A stretch of DNA of 22,349 nt from an uncultured Collinsella sp. GTDB lineage: Bacteria; Actinomycetota; Coriobacteriia; Coriobacteriales; Coriobacteriaceae. Of this stretch, positions 13,247 through 20,881 are shown piece after piece (within the stretch, counting starts at the first letter, position 1; every line of letters begins with the position of its first letter). Position numbers and translations under genes: made by a program. The notes beneath the pieces were generated by a model. That model did not search any database and was not told the DNA's origin. It saw nothing but the letters and a program-made list of their open reading frames with translations. The stretch is from NCBI GenBank assembly GCA_902464485.1, contig CABQJJ010000024.1, positions 1 through 22,349 on the forward strand, given 5' to 3'.

Positions 13247-13699
13247 CTAGTCTTCGAGTCCGCTATTGATGAGCTCCGCAATCTCAACGGGATCGGTGCT
13301 CGCGCGCACCTTGTCGCGGAAGCCGGCGTCCATCAGCATTACGGCAGCCTTGGAGAGCAGGCGCAGATGCGTGGTTCCAGCCTCGCCGGCAGGCACGTAC
13401 AGCGCGAGCGCAACATCGACGGGCACCCCATCGAAGCTCGGCCATTCAACGGGCTCGGTCAGTTTAAGCACGGCAACGCCCGGCGTGTGGATCGCGTCGC
13501 TTTTGGCATGCGGAACGGCAAAACCGGCGACAAGGCCGGTCTCGGCCTCGTTCTCGCGAGCAATGAAGGCGGCCTCTACGGCAGATGCGTCATCGGCAAA
13601 GCCGAGCTCGATGGCCTGCTCGGACAAATAATGTAGGGCGTCCTCGCGCGAGGCGGCGGTATACCCGATTGTCACTTGGTTGGCAGATACAAATCCCAT
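13247..13699 (-). CDS. PTS EIIA, fructose/mannitol type
   Basis: This is a 150-residue stand-alone EIIA of the fructose-mannitol superfamily. The phosphorylation site His64 lies in GFAVPHAKSDAIHTPG, matching the family's A-x-P-H motif, with the second conserved His at 71. It takes phosphate from HPr and passes it to an EIIB domain, most likely the EIIBC at 17864-19336, which has no fused EIIA. AAGGAAGG lies 5 nt before the ATG, and the gene starts 11 bp after the transketolase C-half stop. It is the last gene of the operon, unusually far from its membrane partner, and is followed by a strong hairpin. Confidence 0.92.
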   Translation of the reverse strand: MGFVSANQVTIGYTAASREDALHYLSEQAIELGFADDASAVEAAFIARENEAETGLVAGFAVPHAKSDAIHTPGVAVLKLTEPVEWPSFDGVPVDVALALYVPAGEAGTTHLRLLSKAAVMLMDAGFRDKVRASTDPVEIAELINSGLED

Positions 13700-13710
13700 G
13701 GAAACCTTCC

Positions 13711-14649
13711 TTACAACACGGACCTGACCGCAGCTTCGATGCCGTCGGCGTCCAAACCGTACTTGTGCAGCAAATCGACCGCAGGGCCGGACTCGCCATA
13801 CACATCGCGCACGCCGACGCGACGCATCGGCACCGGATGCTGCTCCGCGAGCACCGAGGCCACGGCCTCGCCAAGACCACCGATAATCGAATGCTCCTCG
13901 GCAGTGACCACACGACCGGTCTTCTTGGCGCTGGCAACCACCAGGCGCTCATCAAGCGGCTTGATCGTGTGCATATTGATGACCTCGGCATCGATACCAT
14001 CGGCAGCGAGCGCCTCGGCAGCCTCAAGCGCCTCGGCGACCATAAGGCCACAAGCGATGATGGTCACATCGGACCCCTCGCGCACGACCACGCCGCGACC
14101 AATCTTGAACTCATAGTCCTCGTGATCGTTAATGACCGGCGTTGCCAGGCGTCCGAAGCGCATGTAGACCGGTCCCTCAAACTCATAGGCGGCGCGCACG
14201 CAAGCGCGAGCCTCGATGTCATCGGCGGGAACGATTACCGTCATACCCGGGATCGTGCGCATGAGCGCGATGTCCTCGCAGCACTGATGCGTGGCGCCGT
14301 CTTCACCGACCGAGATACCCGCATGCGTGGCACCGATTTTGACGTTGAGGTGCGGATAGCCAATGGAATTACGCACTTGTTCGTACGCGCGGCCGGCGGC
14401 GAACATGGCAAAGGTGCTCGCAAAGGCGACGTGGCCCGTGGTCGCAATGCCGGCGGCGAGCCCCATCAAGTTGCTCTCGGCAATGCCGGCATCGTAGAAG
14501 CGCTCAGGGTGCGCAGCCTTAAACTTACCCGTCTGCGTAGCGGCAGCCAGGTCGGCATCGAGCACTACAAAGTCATCGTGCTCATTGCCCAGCTCGACGA
14601 GCGCCTCGCCGTAGCTTACGCGCGTGGCGACTTTTTTGACCTCTGCCAT
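13711..14649 (-). CDS. Transketolase, C-terminal subunit
   Basis: These 312 residues match the pyrimidine-binding and C-terminal domains of transketolase. MAEVKKVATRVSYGEALVEL starts the subunit. GIAESNLMGLAAGIATTGHV carries the conserved Glu (in GIAESN) that activates thiamine diphosphate. EEHSIIGGLGEAVASVL lies in the C-terminal domain. With the N-half it forms the heteromeric enzyme that moves two-carbon ketol units between sugar phosphates. The ATG overlaps the last base of the N-half TAA (TAATG), ensuring matched synthesis. Split transketolases are common in Firmicutes, Actinobacteria and archaea and include enzymes with special substrates such as apulose 4-phosphate, so the substrate need not be xylulose 5-phosphate. 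Confidence 0.95.
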   Translation of the reverse strand: MAEVKKVATRVSYGEALVELGNEHDDFVVLDADLAAATQTGKFKAAHPERFYDAGIAESNLMGLAAGIATTGHVAFASTFAMFAAGRAYEQVRNSIGYPHLNVKIGATHAGISVGEDGATHQCCEDIALMRTIPGMTVIVPADDIEARACVRAAYEFEGPVYMRFGRLATPVINDHEDYEFKIGRGVVVREGSDVTIIACGLMVAEALEAAEALAADGIDAEVINMHTIKPLDERLVVASAKKTGRVVTAEEHSIIGGLGEAVASVLAEQHPVPMRRVGVRDVYGESGPAVDLLHKYGLDADGIEAAVRSVL

Positions 14650-15479
14650 TAGAGCTCCTCTCCTGCTGCCGCAAGCTCGGCCATGGCCTGCTCAAACTGT
14701 TCATCGTTGGGCGCCTTGCCATGCCAGCCAACCTGGTTCTCCATAAAGGAGACGCCTTTGCCCTTCACCGTCTCGGCGATGATAGCGACGGGCACGCCGG
14801 TCACCTCACGAGCCTCGGCGAAAGCCGCCTCAATCTGTGTCATGTCGTTGCCATCGGCTAGCTCGATCACATGCCACTTAAAGGCGCGGAACTTGTCAGC
14901 GAGCGGCATGGCCGAGTTGACCTCATCGATCGTGCCGTCAATCTGCAAGCCGTTGTGGTCGACGACGGCAACAAGATTGTCGAGCGCATGGTTGCCGGCA
15001 AACATGGCCGCCTCCCACACCTGGCCCTCCTCGCACTCGCCGTCGCCCAGCAACGTGTAGACGCGGTAGCTGTCACCCCAGAGCTTTGCGGCAAGCGCCA
15101 TTCCAACTGCAGCAGAGATGCCCTGACCGAGCGATCCGGTGGACATATCGATGCCAGGGGCGTCGTTCATGTTGGGATGGCCCTGCAGTCGGCTGCCAAT
15201 ATGGCGGAGCGTCTCGAGCTCTTCGACGGGAAAATAGCCGCGATTTGCCAACACCGAATACAGGCCCGGCGCCGCGTGACCCTTGGAGAGCACAAAGCGA
15301 TCGCGATCGGCCTTGTGAGGGTCGGCAGGATCGATATTCATTTCCTCAAAGTACAGATACGTCATGATGTCGGCAGCACCGAGCGATCCACCCGGGTGTC
15401 CCGACTTGGCCGCGTGAACCGCAGTCACGACACCCTTCCTGACCTCATTGGCGACCTTCGCCAGCTCCTGGTTGGTCAT
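14649..15479 (-). CDS. Transketolase, N-terminal subunit
   Basis: These 276 residues are the thiamine-diphosphate-binding half. HAAKSGHPGGSLGAADIMTY contains the conserved S-G-H-P-G-G, VLSKGHAAPGLYS the K-G-H, and DMSTGSLGQGIS the G-S-L-G-Q-G. The cofactor motif GDGECEEGQVWEA runs to VDHNG (G-D-G-x(~25)-N). AGAGGA precedes the ATG at 15479. A 63-bp gap holding a hairpin separates it from the upstream tal gene, and it overlaps the C-half by one base. Confidence 0.95.
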   Translation of the reverse strand: MTNQELAKVANEVRKGVVTAVHAAKSGHPGGSLGAADIMTYLYFEEMNIDPADPHKADRDRFVLSKGHAAPGLYSVLANRGYFPVEELETLRHIGSRLQGHPNMNDAPGIDMSTGSLGQGISAAVGMALAAKLWGDSYRVYTLLGDGECEEGQVWEAAMFAGNHALDNLVAVVDHNGLQIDGTIDEVNSAMPLADKFRAFKWHVIELADGNDMTQIEAAFAEAREVTGVPVAIIAETVKGKGVSFMENQVGWHGKAPNDEQFEQAMAELAAAGEEL

Positions 15480-15502
15480 ACGAATTCCTCTCTTGAGAAC
15501 AA

Positions 15503-15531
15503 CCCCGGCACCGGATGACACGATGCCGGGG
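15503..15531 (-). other. Intercistronic hairpin between tal and transketolase N
   Basis: CCCCGGCA (15503-15510) and TGCCGGGG (15524-15531) form a perfect 8-bp stem with a 13-nt loop, and no T-tract follows. It starts 11 bases after the tal stop and may be an RNA stability or processing element inside the operon. Confidence 0.55.
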
Positions 15532-15542
15532 CAATCCACTCG

Positions 15543-16226
15543 TTAAGCCTGAGCGACAACCTTCTGCCAGTCGGCCTCGAACGAGGCGAGGCCCTGATCG
15601 GTCAGCGGATGGTGCAGGCACTTCTTAAGGGCTGCCATGGGCACGGTCGCGATATCGGCGCCAAGCAGCGCGGCCTGGGTTACGTGGTTGGGCGTACGAA
15701 CCGAGGCGGTGATGATCTCGACGGTGTCGTCGACGTTCTTGCCCGTCCAGTCATAGTTCTTGATGCAGGTCACAACGTTGTCGAGCTGCGAAATACCGTC
15801 CTCGGCGATGTCGTCAAAGCGGCCGACGAACGGGCTGATGTAGCGGGCACCGGCGTTGGCGGCCATGAGGGCCTGGGTCGGCGAGAAAACAAGCGTCATG
15901 TTGACGCGCACGCCTGCATCGGCCAGGGCGCGGCAGGCGGCGAGGCCGGCCTCACACACGGGAAGCTTAACCACGATGTTGGGAGCCAGGGCGGCAAGAC
16001 GCTTGCCCTCCTCGATCATGCCCTCGGCAGTAGTCGCGGTGGACTCGGCGGACACGGGCAGTCCCTCGCAAAGCTCGGCGATCTTGAGCATGTGGGGCTC
16101 AAAGTCGGCCAGTTTGCCGCCGGTCTTGGCGTACAGGGACGGGTTGGTGGTGACGCCGGCAAGGCAGCCCCAACTCTTGGCCTCGACGATCTCCTCCAGG
16201 TTGGCGGTATCGATAAAGAACTTCAT
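15543..16226 (-). CDS. tal: Transaldolase, TalC/MipB subfamily
   Basis: This is a 227-residue single-domain barrel of the small transaldolase/fructose-6-phosphate aldolase group. The Schiff-base lysine is Lys87 in NIVVKLP. Two residues separate the activities in this group: fructose-6-phosphate aldolase has Gln59 and Tyr131, true transaldolases have Glu and Phe. Here they are Glu61 (VSAESTATT) and Phe133 (YISPFVGR), so this should be a transaldolase that moves dihydroxyacetone units between sugar phosphates. AAGGGG 6 nt upstream sets the start at 16226 rather than 16241. It precedes the split transketolase, completing the sugar-exchange half of the pentose phosphate pathway. Confidence 0.93.
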   Translation of the reverse strand: MKFFIDTANLEEIVEAKSWGCLAGVTTNPSLYAKTGGKLADFEPHMLKIAELCEGLPVSAESTATTAEGMIEEGKRLAALAPNIVVKLPVCEAGLAACRALADAGVRVNMTLVFSPTQALMAANAGARYISPFVGRFDDIAEDGISQLDNVVTCIKNYDWTGKNVDDTVEIITASVRTPNHVTQAALLGADIATVPMAALKKCLHHPLTDQGLASFEADWQKVVAQA

Positions 16227-16294
16227 GGTGAACCCCTTCAAAGGAATGGCTAGTAATCAAATCGCTGGTTGAACCAAAGCCAGCGAGCGGGCAG

Positions 16295-16377
16295 CTGCCG
16301 TGGCAAGGTGGCGCGAAAGAGGAGCGAAGCGTACTTTGGTACGCGAGCGACGGTTTGAGCACCAGATTGCCCGGCAG
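16295..16377 (-). repeat. 83-bp imperfect palindrome between gatZ-like and tal
   Basis: Paired blocks, from outside in, are CTGCCG/CGGCAG, GGCAA/TTGCC, GGTG/CACC, and an apical GCGTAC-TTTG-GTACGC at 16329-16344. On the minus strand it begins just 2 bases after CGCTGCGCGGAC (16391-16380). This gives the same order of parts as the ~175-bp repeats, with different sequence. A smaller CGCTGG/CCAGCG hairpin (16263-16285) lies between it and tal. Confidence 0.7.
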
Positions 16378-16394
16378 ATGTCCGCGCAGCGTGT

Positions 16395-16430
16395 GCCGGG
16401 CCTGTGGCTGGGACATGCCCCAGGCCCGGC
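16395..16430 (-). terminator. Hairpin after the gatZ-like gene (possible attenuator)
   Basis: GCCGGGCCTG (16395-16404) and CAGGCCCGGC (16421-16430) form a perfect 10-bp stem with a 16-nt loop, 20 bases after the stop. There is no T-tract. Being inside the operon, it may reduce rather than end transcription, or protect the upstream mRNA. Confidence 0.5.
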
Positions 16431-16450
16431 GTCGTGTAGGAAAAAGCTAC

Positions 16451-17719
16451 TTAGAGAGCCTTCTCGATGCGGCTCGTGACGCCCTTGAGGTTAAGACCGA
16501 CGACGTACTGCTTGATCGGGCGCTTGATATGCTCGATCACAAAGCGCTTGCCGTCGATGTCCTGGGCAGCGAGGTTGCGGTAGAGCTTCTCGACCTGCTC
16601 CTTGACCTCGGGATCGTTAAAGGCGTAGTGGCCGGAAACATCCAGGATCTTCAGGCTGAGCTCGTCGTCGGCCAGAATGTCGTCAACCTGCAGGTTGACA
16701 TCGTCGCCGGTCATCCACTTGCGCCAACGCTCGGTCTTGATGGCCTTGACCAGCAGCGTGTGATACAGGTCGGAGGGATCGTCGCACAGGCCGTTGTCGA
16801 CCAGAATCTGCTCGGTAGCGCAGAGCTTGAGGTAAGCGCGGGTCTCCTCGGTGCCGTACTGAGGGGCGACATTAGAGGCCGTCACGTGAGCCGGGATATG
16901 CTCGAGCAGCGTCGCGTCATCCAGATAGTCGGCGTTGTGCTCCTTCAGGCCCACGCCGTAGCGCTTAGCCATGTCGGCGAGCTCGCGGGCATTCTTAAAG
17001 TTGTAATGACCGACCTGCTCGGTCCAACGGGTGAGTGTGCCGGTCTGGCCGACGATAAAGGTGGGCATGGGGCAGCCGCGCTTCTCGAGCTCGGGCTGCA
17101 GTTGAGAAATGAACTCCTCGTACTTATCGGTAGAGGTCAAGCCGCCATTGGTCTCCTCGGTACCGACCTCATAGGCGACCTCGGGCAGGTTATGCTCGCG
17201 ACGGTACTGCTCAAGGTAGTCGATAAGATCGATCGTGCGGCGAAGCACCACGTCGAGCGGAATAACCTTGCCGATCTGATAGGGATCCTTGGTGGGGTCG
17301 ACCATCAGCAGGTCAAAGCCTGCCTCCATGTCGGCGACGAAGGACTTGCGGGCGAGCTCCATGGCCTCGTCCTCGGGCAGGTGGGCGTTACGCTCCTCGT
17401 CGCGCTGCCACGGACCGCCGTGATCGCGGCACAGGTAGTACGGACCGGTGTAACCCACCTCGTCGGCAACCTTCTTGATGTCGGCGGCAAAGCGCGTCTG
17501 GTCCCAACCGTTGACGTAGCCGGCGCCCATCTCGTCCATATCGACCTGGTTGCGGCTGGCGATAAACATGGGCGGGAAATCCTCGTCCTTGGCAAGCTCG
17601 AACACGGCCTGAATCAGATTGGGGCTCATGGGGCCAATGCCGACCATGGTTGCGTGATCGCCGCTATCCTGCAGCTTGAGCATGCCCTGAACGGCCTGGC
17701 GGATGGTGAGGTTGGACAT
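16451..17719 (-). CDS. GatZ/KbaZ-like family protein (annotated class: tagatose-bisphosphate aldolase non-catalytic subunit)
   Basis: This 422-residue protein has family length. Segments IASRNQVDMDEMGAGYVNGW, LCRDHGGPWQ, LLMVDPTKDP and YEVGTEETNGG correspond to the conserved NQV, DH-GP-WQ, D-S/T and EVGTE blocks of GatZ/KbaZ proteins but are divergent, suggesting a distinct subfamily. Classical GatZ assists the GatY aldolase and has little activity alone; no GatY is in the window. Other members are known to interconvert tagatose 6-phosphate and fructose 6-phosphate as C4-epimerases, which would suit a place between a PTS and transaldolase/transketolase. That role is inferred. AAGGAG precedes the ATG, and the leader carries an unusual RNA structure. 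Confidence 0.85.
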   Translation of the reverse strand: MSNLTIRQAVQGMLKLQDSGDHATMVGIGPMSPNLIQAVFELAKDEDFPPMFIASRNQVDMDEMGAGYVNGWDQTRFAADIKKVADEVGYTGPYYLCRDHGGPWQRDEERNAHLPEDEAMELARKSFVADMEAGFDLLMVDPTKDPYQIGKVIPLDVVLRRTIDLIDYLEQYRREHNLPEVAYEVGTEETNGGLTSTDKYEEFISQLQPELEKRGCPMPTFIVGQTGTLTRWTEQVGHYNFKNARELADMAKRYGVGLKEHNADYLDDATLLEHIPAHVTASNVAPQYGTEETRAYLKLCATEQILVDNGLCDDPSDLYHTLLVKAIKTERWRKWMTGDDVNLQVDDILADDELSLKILDVSGHYAFNDPEVKEQVEKLYRNLAAQDIDGKRFVIEHIKRPIKQYVVGLNLKGVTSRIEKAL

Positions 17720-17788
17720 TTTGTTCTCCTTCTCCAGAGGATTTTTGACAAAAGTTCCCTGGGACCCAGATGTGGGCCCTATCAGTAC

Positions 17789-17849
17789 GGATGGATTTTG
17801 TTGTGTAGGGGCGGTTGTGCGGAGTCAAATCCATCCCTCCGCACAACCG
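17789..17849 (-). promoter_or_regulatory. Candidate RNA switch or pseudoknot between PTS and gatZ-like genes
   Basis: In the transcript, CGGTTGTGCGGAG (17849-17837) pairs perfectly with CTCCGCACAACCG (17824-17812). This 13-bp stem closes a 12-nt loop, GGATGGATTTGA. Ten loop bases, GGATGGATTT, are exactly complementary to AAATCCATCC (17798-17789), 13 nt downstream of the stem. The two pairings are either exclusive or form an H-type pseudoknot. A further imperfect GGGCCCA/TGGGTCCC hairpin follows before the gatZ-like ribosome-binding site. Confidence 0.65.
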
Positions 17850-17863
17850 GAGTCCTTAAAGGT

Positions 17864-19336
17864 TTACTTGGCCTGCTTATCGAGCGTGGGCTTCATGGCA
17901 ATCAGGATTGCAGCGGCGACCACGGCGCCAATCACGATGTCCAGGCAGAACAGCGCGACGTTGTTGGTGGCAAGGGCGACGATAAAGCCACCGTGCGGGA
18001 CGTAGCAGTCGATACCCTGGAAGGCGGCAAGCGCCGCACCCACGGCAGAGCCAATGCAAATGCCGGGAAGGGTGTGACCGAGGTCCTTGACCGCAAAGGG
18101 GATAGCGCCCTCGGTAATACCGATGCAGCCCATGAACAGCGCGGAGATGCCCATCTGACGGTCGGCATCATCGAACTTGTTCTTGGCGATGAGCGCAGCG
18201 AGGCCACAGGCGATCGGGGGAACGGCGACGGCGACGCGGAACATACCGTTAGGACCGTAGATACCGGAGGCCATGATGGCCATGGTGAAGGTCGAGGCGG
18301 TCTTGTTGATGGGGCCACCCATATCGAAGGCGGTCATAACGCCAATGACCAGACCCAGGACAACGGCGGAGCCGCCCTGCAGGCTGCCGAGCACGCCGGT
18401 GAGCCAGTCCATCACAAAGCCAAGCGGCGTGGCCAGGATGTAGATATAGGCCATGCCCAGGACAAGCGAGGTCAGAATCGGAATGATCAGGATGGGCATG
18501 ATGGTCTGGATGGTGTTGTTAACCTTCCAGGTCTTCATCCAGCGGACAAAGTAGCCGCAGATAACCGCCATGATCATGGCGCCCAAGAAGCCGGTCGAAA
18601 CGCTGTTGCCGTTAGGGGTAACGACTGCGTTGTTGACCAGGTAGCCCAGGACAAAACCGGGGGCGAGTGCGGGCTTGCCGGCCATCGAGTAGGAGATGTA
18701 TGCCGCAAGCACCGGGATCATCATGGAGATGCCGGCCATGCCGATGGTGTTAAGACTCACCATCAGCGGGTTCGTAACCTCCATGCCGTTGGCGCCGGCG
18801 GTACCGGATGCCAGCGAGAAGGCGAGAAACACGCCGCCGATAACGACGATGGGGATAAAATAGGAAACGCCGGTATTGAATGCATTGAGCAGCGTCTTAC
18901 CAGGATCGGCAAAGATAGACTGCTTGGACGCCGGTGTCGGGGCCTGCGGGGCAGCGGAGACGGCCTTCTTCTCTGCCTTGGCCTCGGCCTTGGGCGCGTC
19001 AACGGCGCCACCCGTCGCCTTGATGATCTCAACGGCCTGGTCGATGATCTTTACCGGATCGGCGATTACATCCGAGGTGCCGACCTTCAGGAACTTGCCC
19101 TCGGCCATCTTCTGCTCAAAACGGTCCTCGTTCTCGACACCCACGTCGACGGACTCGAGCACCAGGTCGGCGGAGTCCACGTCTTCCTGCGTCAGCTCGT
19201 TCTCGATACCCAGGCCACCCTGAGCCTCGACTTTGCACTCGATGCCACGGGCGGCGCATTCATCCTGAATCGCCTTCTGGGCCATATACGTGTGGGCGAT
19301 ACCCACGGTACAGGCGGCAACGCCTACGATCTTCAT
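17864..19336 (-). CDS. PTS fructose-family EIIBC sugar permease
   Basis: This is a 490-residue membrane protein. Residues 1-105 are an EIIB domain of the fructose family, beginning MKIVGVAACTVGIAHTYMAQ; Cys9 is the phosphorylated residue. The usual C-P-T-G loop reads C-T-V-G. A ~35-residue Ala/Lys/Pro-rich linker follows. Residues ~150-480 are the EIIC channel with about nine helices, including GGVFLAFSLASG, TAFDMGGPINKTA and the loop CIGITEGAIPFAVKD. It imports and phosphorylates a sugar, with phosphate probably from the EIIA encoded at the operon end. AGAGGGAAG precedes the ATG at 19336. As the first gene it faces the divergent LacI gene across a 415-bp gap. The substrate is not readable; a ketohexose such as fructose, tagatose or a relative is likely. 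Confidence 0.93.
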   Translation of the reverse strand: MKIVGVAACTVGIAHTYMAQKAIQDECAARGIECKVEAQGGLGIENELTQEDVDSADLVLESVDVGVENEDRFEQKMAEGKFLKVGTSDVIADPVKIIDQAVEIIKATGGAVDAPKAEAKAEKKAVSAAPQAPTPASKQSIFADPGKTLLNAFNTGVSYFIPIVVIGGVFLAFSLASGTAGANGMEVTNPLMVSLNTIGMAGISMMIPVLAAYISYSMAGKPALAPGFVLGYLVNNAVVTPNGNSVSTGFLGAMIMAVICGYFVRWMKTWKVNNTIQTIMPILIIPILTSLVLGMAYIYILATPLGFVMDWLTGVLGSLQGGSAVVLGLVIGVMTAFDMGGPINKTASTFTMAIMASGIYGPNGMFRVAVAVPPIACGLAALIAKNKFDDADRQMGISALFMGCIGITEGAIPFAVKDLGHTLPGICIGSAVGAALAAFQGIDCYVPHGGFIVALATNNVALFCLDIVIGAVVAAAILIAMKPTLDKQAK

Positions 19337-19436
19337 TGCTTCCCTCTTTTCATAGAGTTGCGTGCGCAAGACACCGTTTGCGGAGGCCTCCGGAGCATCC
19401 CCTGCCGTTTGGACTTGCTGTCTTTTCGACAAGACC

Positions 19437-19442
19437 AATATA
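19437..19442 (-). promoter_or_regulatory. Candidate -10 box of the PTS operon
   Basis: On the minus strand TATATT (19442-19437) lies 101 bp before the PTS start, with a weak TGGCAT 17 bp upstream. The leader between contains a 12-bp self-complementary CGGAGGCCTCCG at 19381-19392. Confidence 0.4.
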
Positions 19443-19474
19443 GGTGCTCGTTTTTCTTAATGCCAGCTTATTTC

Positions 19475-19527
19475 GGTAAACGCGCAGGTCAGAGCATTGG
19501 TTATGCGATTTAGTTATGCGTTTAACC
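19475..19527. promoter_or_regulatory. Candidate LacI operators in the PTS/lacI divergent region
   Basis: GGTAAACGCGCA at 19475-19486 faces an inverted near-match, TGCGTTTAACC, ending at 19527. Two tandem GTTATGCG boxes (19500 and 19513) match at 11 of 13 bases. An AAACGC-type core is usual for LacI-family sites. The location, just upstream of the likely PTS promoter and between the two genes, fits control by the adjacent LacI protein. The rest of the gap 19337-19751 shows nothing else I can support. Confidence 0.4.
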
Positions 19528-19751
19528 AAAAATGAATCCTGCGATTTTACCTTCGATTTCAAAAGTCAAGAAGTATTTGATTTTCTCGGTAGACGGCAGA
19601 TGCGCATGCCGGTTACAAATTTCGACCCCACCCGTATACCTCATTTGTTGCATACTCATATGAAAGGAAAGGGTCGCTCACCGAAGCGTATCCCTCACCA
19701 AGACTCAAAGTCATCATGTTGGAAAATGCTCATCTGTCGAAAGGAGTCGCT

Positions 19752-20762
19752 GTGGCAAAACAGCGCGTTACGATCGCAGACGTCGCTCGAGAGGCGGGAA
19801 CCTCGACGGCAAGCGTCTCGTATTACCTCAACGACAAACGAGAAAAACTTAGCGAAAAGACGCAGAACAAAATCGCGCGCGTCATTAAGGAACTCGGATA
19901 CGTTCCCAACGCCCAAGCGCAGACGCTCACCGGCAAGCAAACCCACGTCATTGCCATCATCATTTTGGATAACACCAACAAATGGGCGGGGCTCGTTCTC
20001 AATGGCATGGAGCAGGTCATGCTCCCCGCGGGCTACCAGACGGTCGTTTGCACGAGCAACTTTAACCCCGAGACCGAGCTCATGTACGTCGACAAGATGC
20101 TCTCGCTGGGCGTCGATGGCTTTATCATCCAGCCCACGGCAAACTTCAAAGCCGTGCATGACCGCATTAGACGCGCCGGCAAGCCGGTCGTCTTTTTCGA
20201 TGCGGCCATCTATAGCCCAGGTACCAGCTGGATCAAAACCAACCTTTACGACGGCGTGTACAACGCCACACAGGCACTCCTCGACGCCGGCTACGAAGAT
20301 TTCTTTTCCATTGCCGCCAACATGACCGAAATGCGCACCCGCATGGAGCGTTTTCAGGGGTATGCCGAGGCGCTGGCAGCGAACGGGCAGCTCTACAAAG
20401 CGATTCCCATCGATCACAACAAGCCGTCAATCAACGAGCTCACCGAATACTTTAAATTCAAGTTCAATCCCGCCAAGCGAACCCTTATCTTCGTGCAAAA
20501 TCAGTGGGCACTTCCCCGTGTCTACAAGGCCCTCCAGCCAATGGCCCATCTGCTTCCGCAGCAAATCGGCCTTTTGGGACTCAACTGCGAAGACTGGACT
20601 AATCTCACCACACCGACCGTCTCCACCATCATCGAGCCCGTCGACCAAGAAGGTCGCGAAGCAGCCGAGATGCTGCTCGCCCTACTTGACGGAAGCAGCG
20701 AACCCGGCGAGCAGCGCATTCTCGAGTGCAAGCTCAACTGGCTCGACTCCACCTCGATCTAG
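19752..20762 (+). CDS. LacI-family regulator, probable controller of the PTS operon
   Basis: This is a 336-residue protein starting with GTG; AAAGGAG lies 5 nt upstream, which favours this start over an ATG at 19716. The DNA-binding head is RVTIADVAREAGTSTASVSY followed by YLNDKREKLSEKTQNKIARV and the hinge LGYVPNAQAQTLTGKQT. The effector domain spans ~62-330 with typical family strands (HVIAIIILDNTNKWAGLVLN near the first strand, IGLLGLNCEDW near 280). It is divergent from the PTS EIIBC gene and the only regulator beside it. Its ligand is presumably a sugar or sugar phosphate of that pathway. No strong terminator follows; a weak GACAAA/TTTGTC hairpin lies at about 20770-20795. Confidence 0.93.
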   Translation: MAKQRVTIADVAREAGTSTASVSYYLNDKREKLSEKTQNKIARVIKELGYVPNAQAQTLTGKQTHVIAIIILDNTNKWAGLVLNGMEQVMLPAGYQTVVCTSNFNPETELMYVDKMLSLGVDGFIIQPTANFKAVHDRIRRAGKPVVFFDAAIYSPGTSWIKTNLYDGVYNATQALLDAGYEDFFSIAANMTEMRTRMERFQGYAEALAANGQLYKAIPIDHNKPSINELTEYFKFKFNPAKRTLIFVQNQWALPRVYKALQPMAHLLPQQIGLLGLNCEDWTNLTTPTVSTIIEPVDQEGREAAEMLLALLDGSSEPGEQRILECKLNWLDSTSI

Positions 20763-20881
20763 ACCGCGGGACAAATGAATCAGTAGCGTTTGTCTCAAAT
20801 CTTAAGTATTTGTTCGACAGAACGGCCCCTGCCGGCTCCTGCTAGACTGGTAGATTCCCAACCGTCCATCCAGGAGCCTCC

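Noticed and set aside
16355..19513. 1052-codon open frame on the plus strand opposite the gatZ-like and PTS genes
   Set aside because: It is a long frame caused by high GC codon bias on the other strand. It crosses two real genes and their structured gap and has no recognisable motif.
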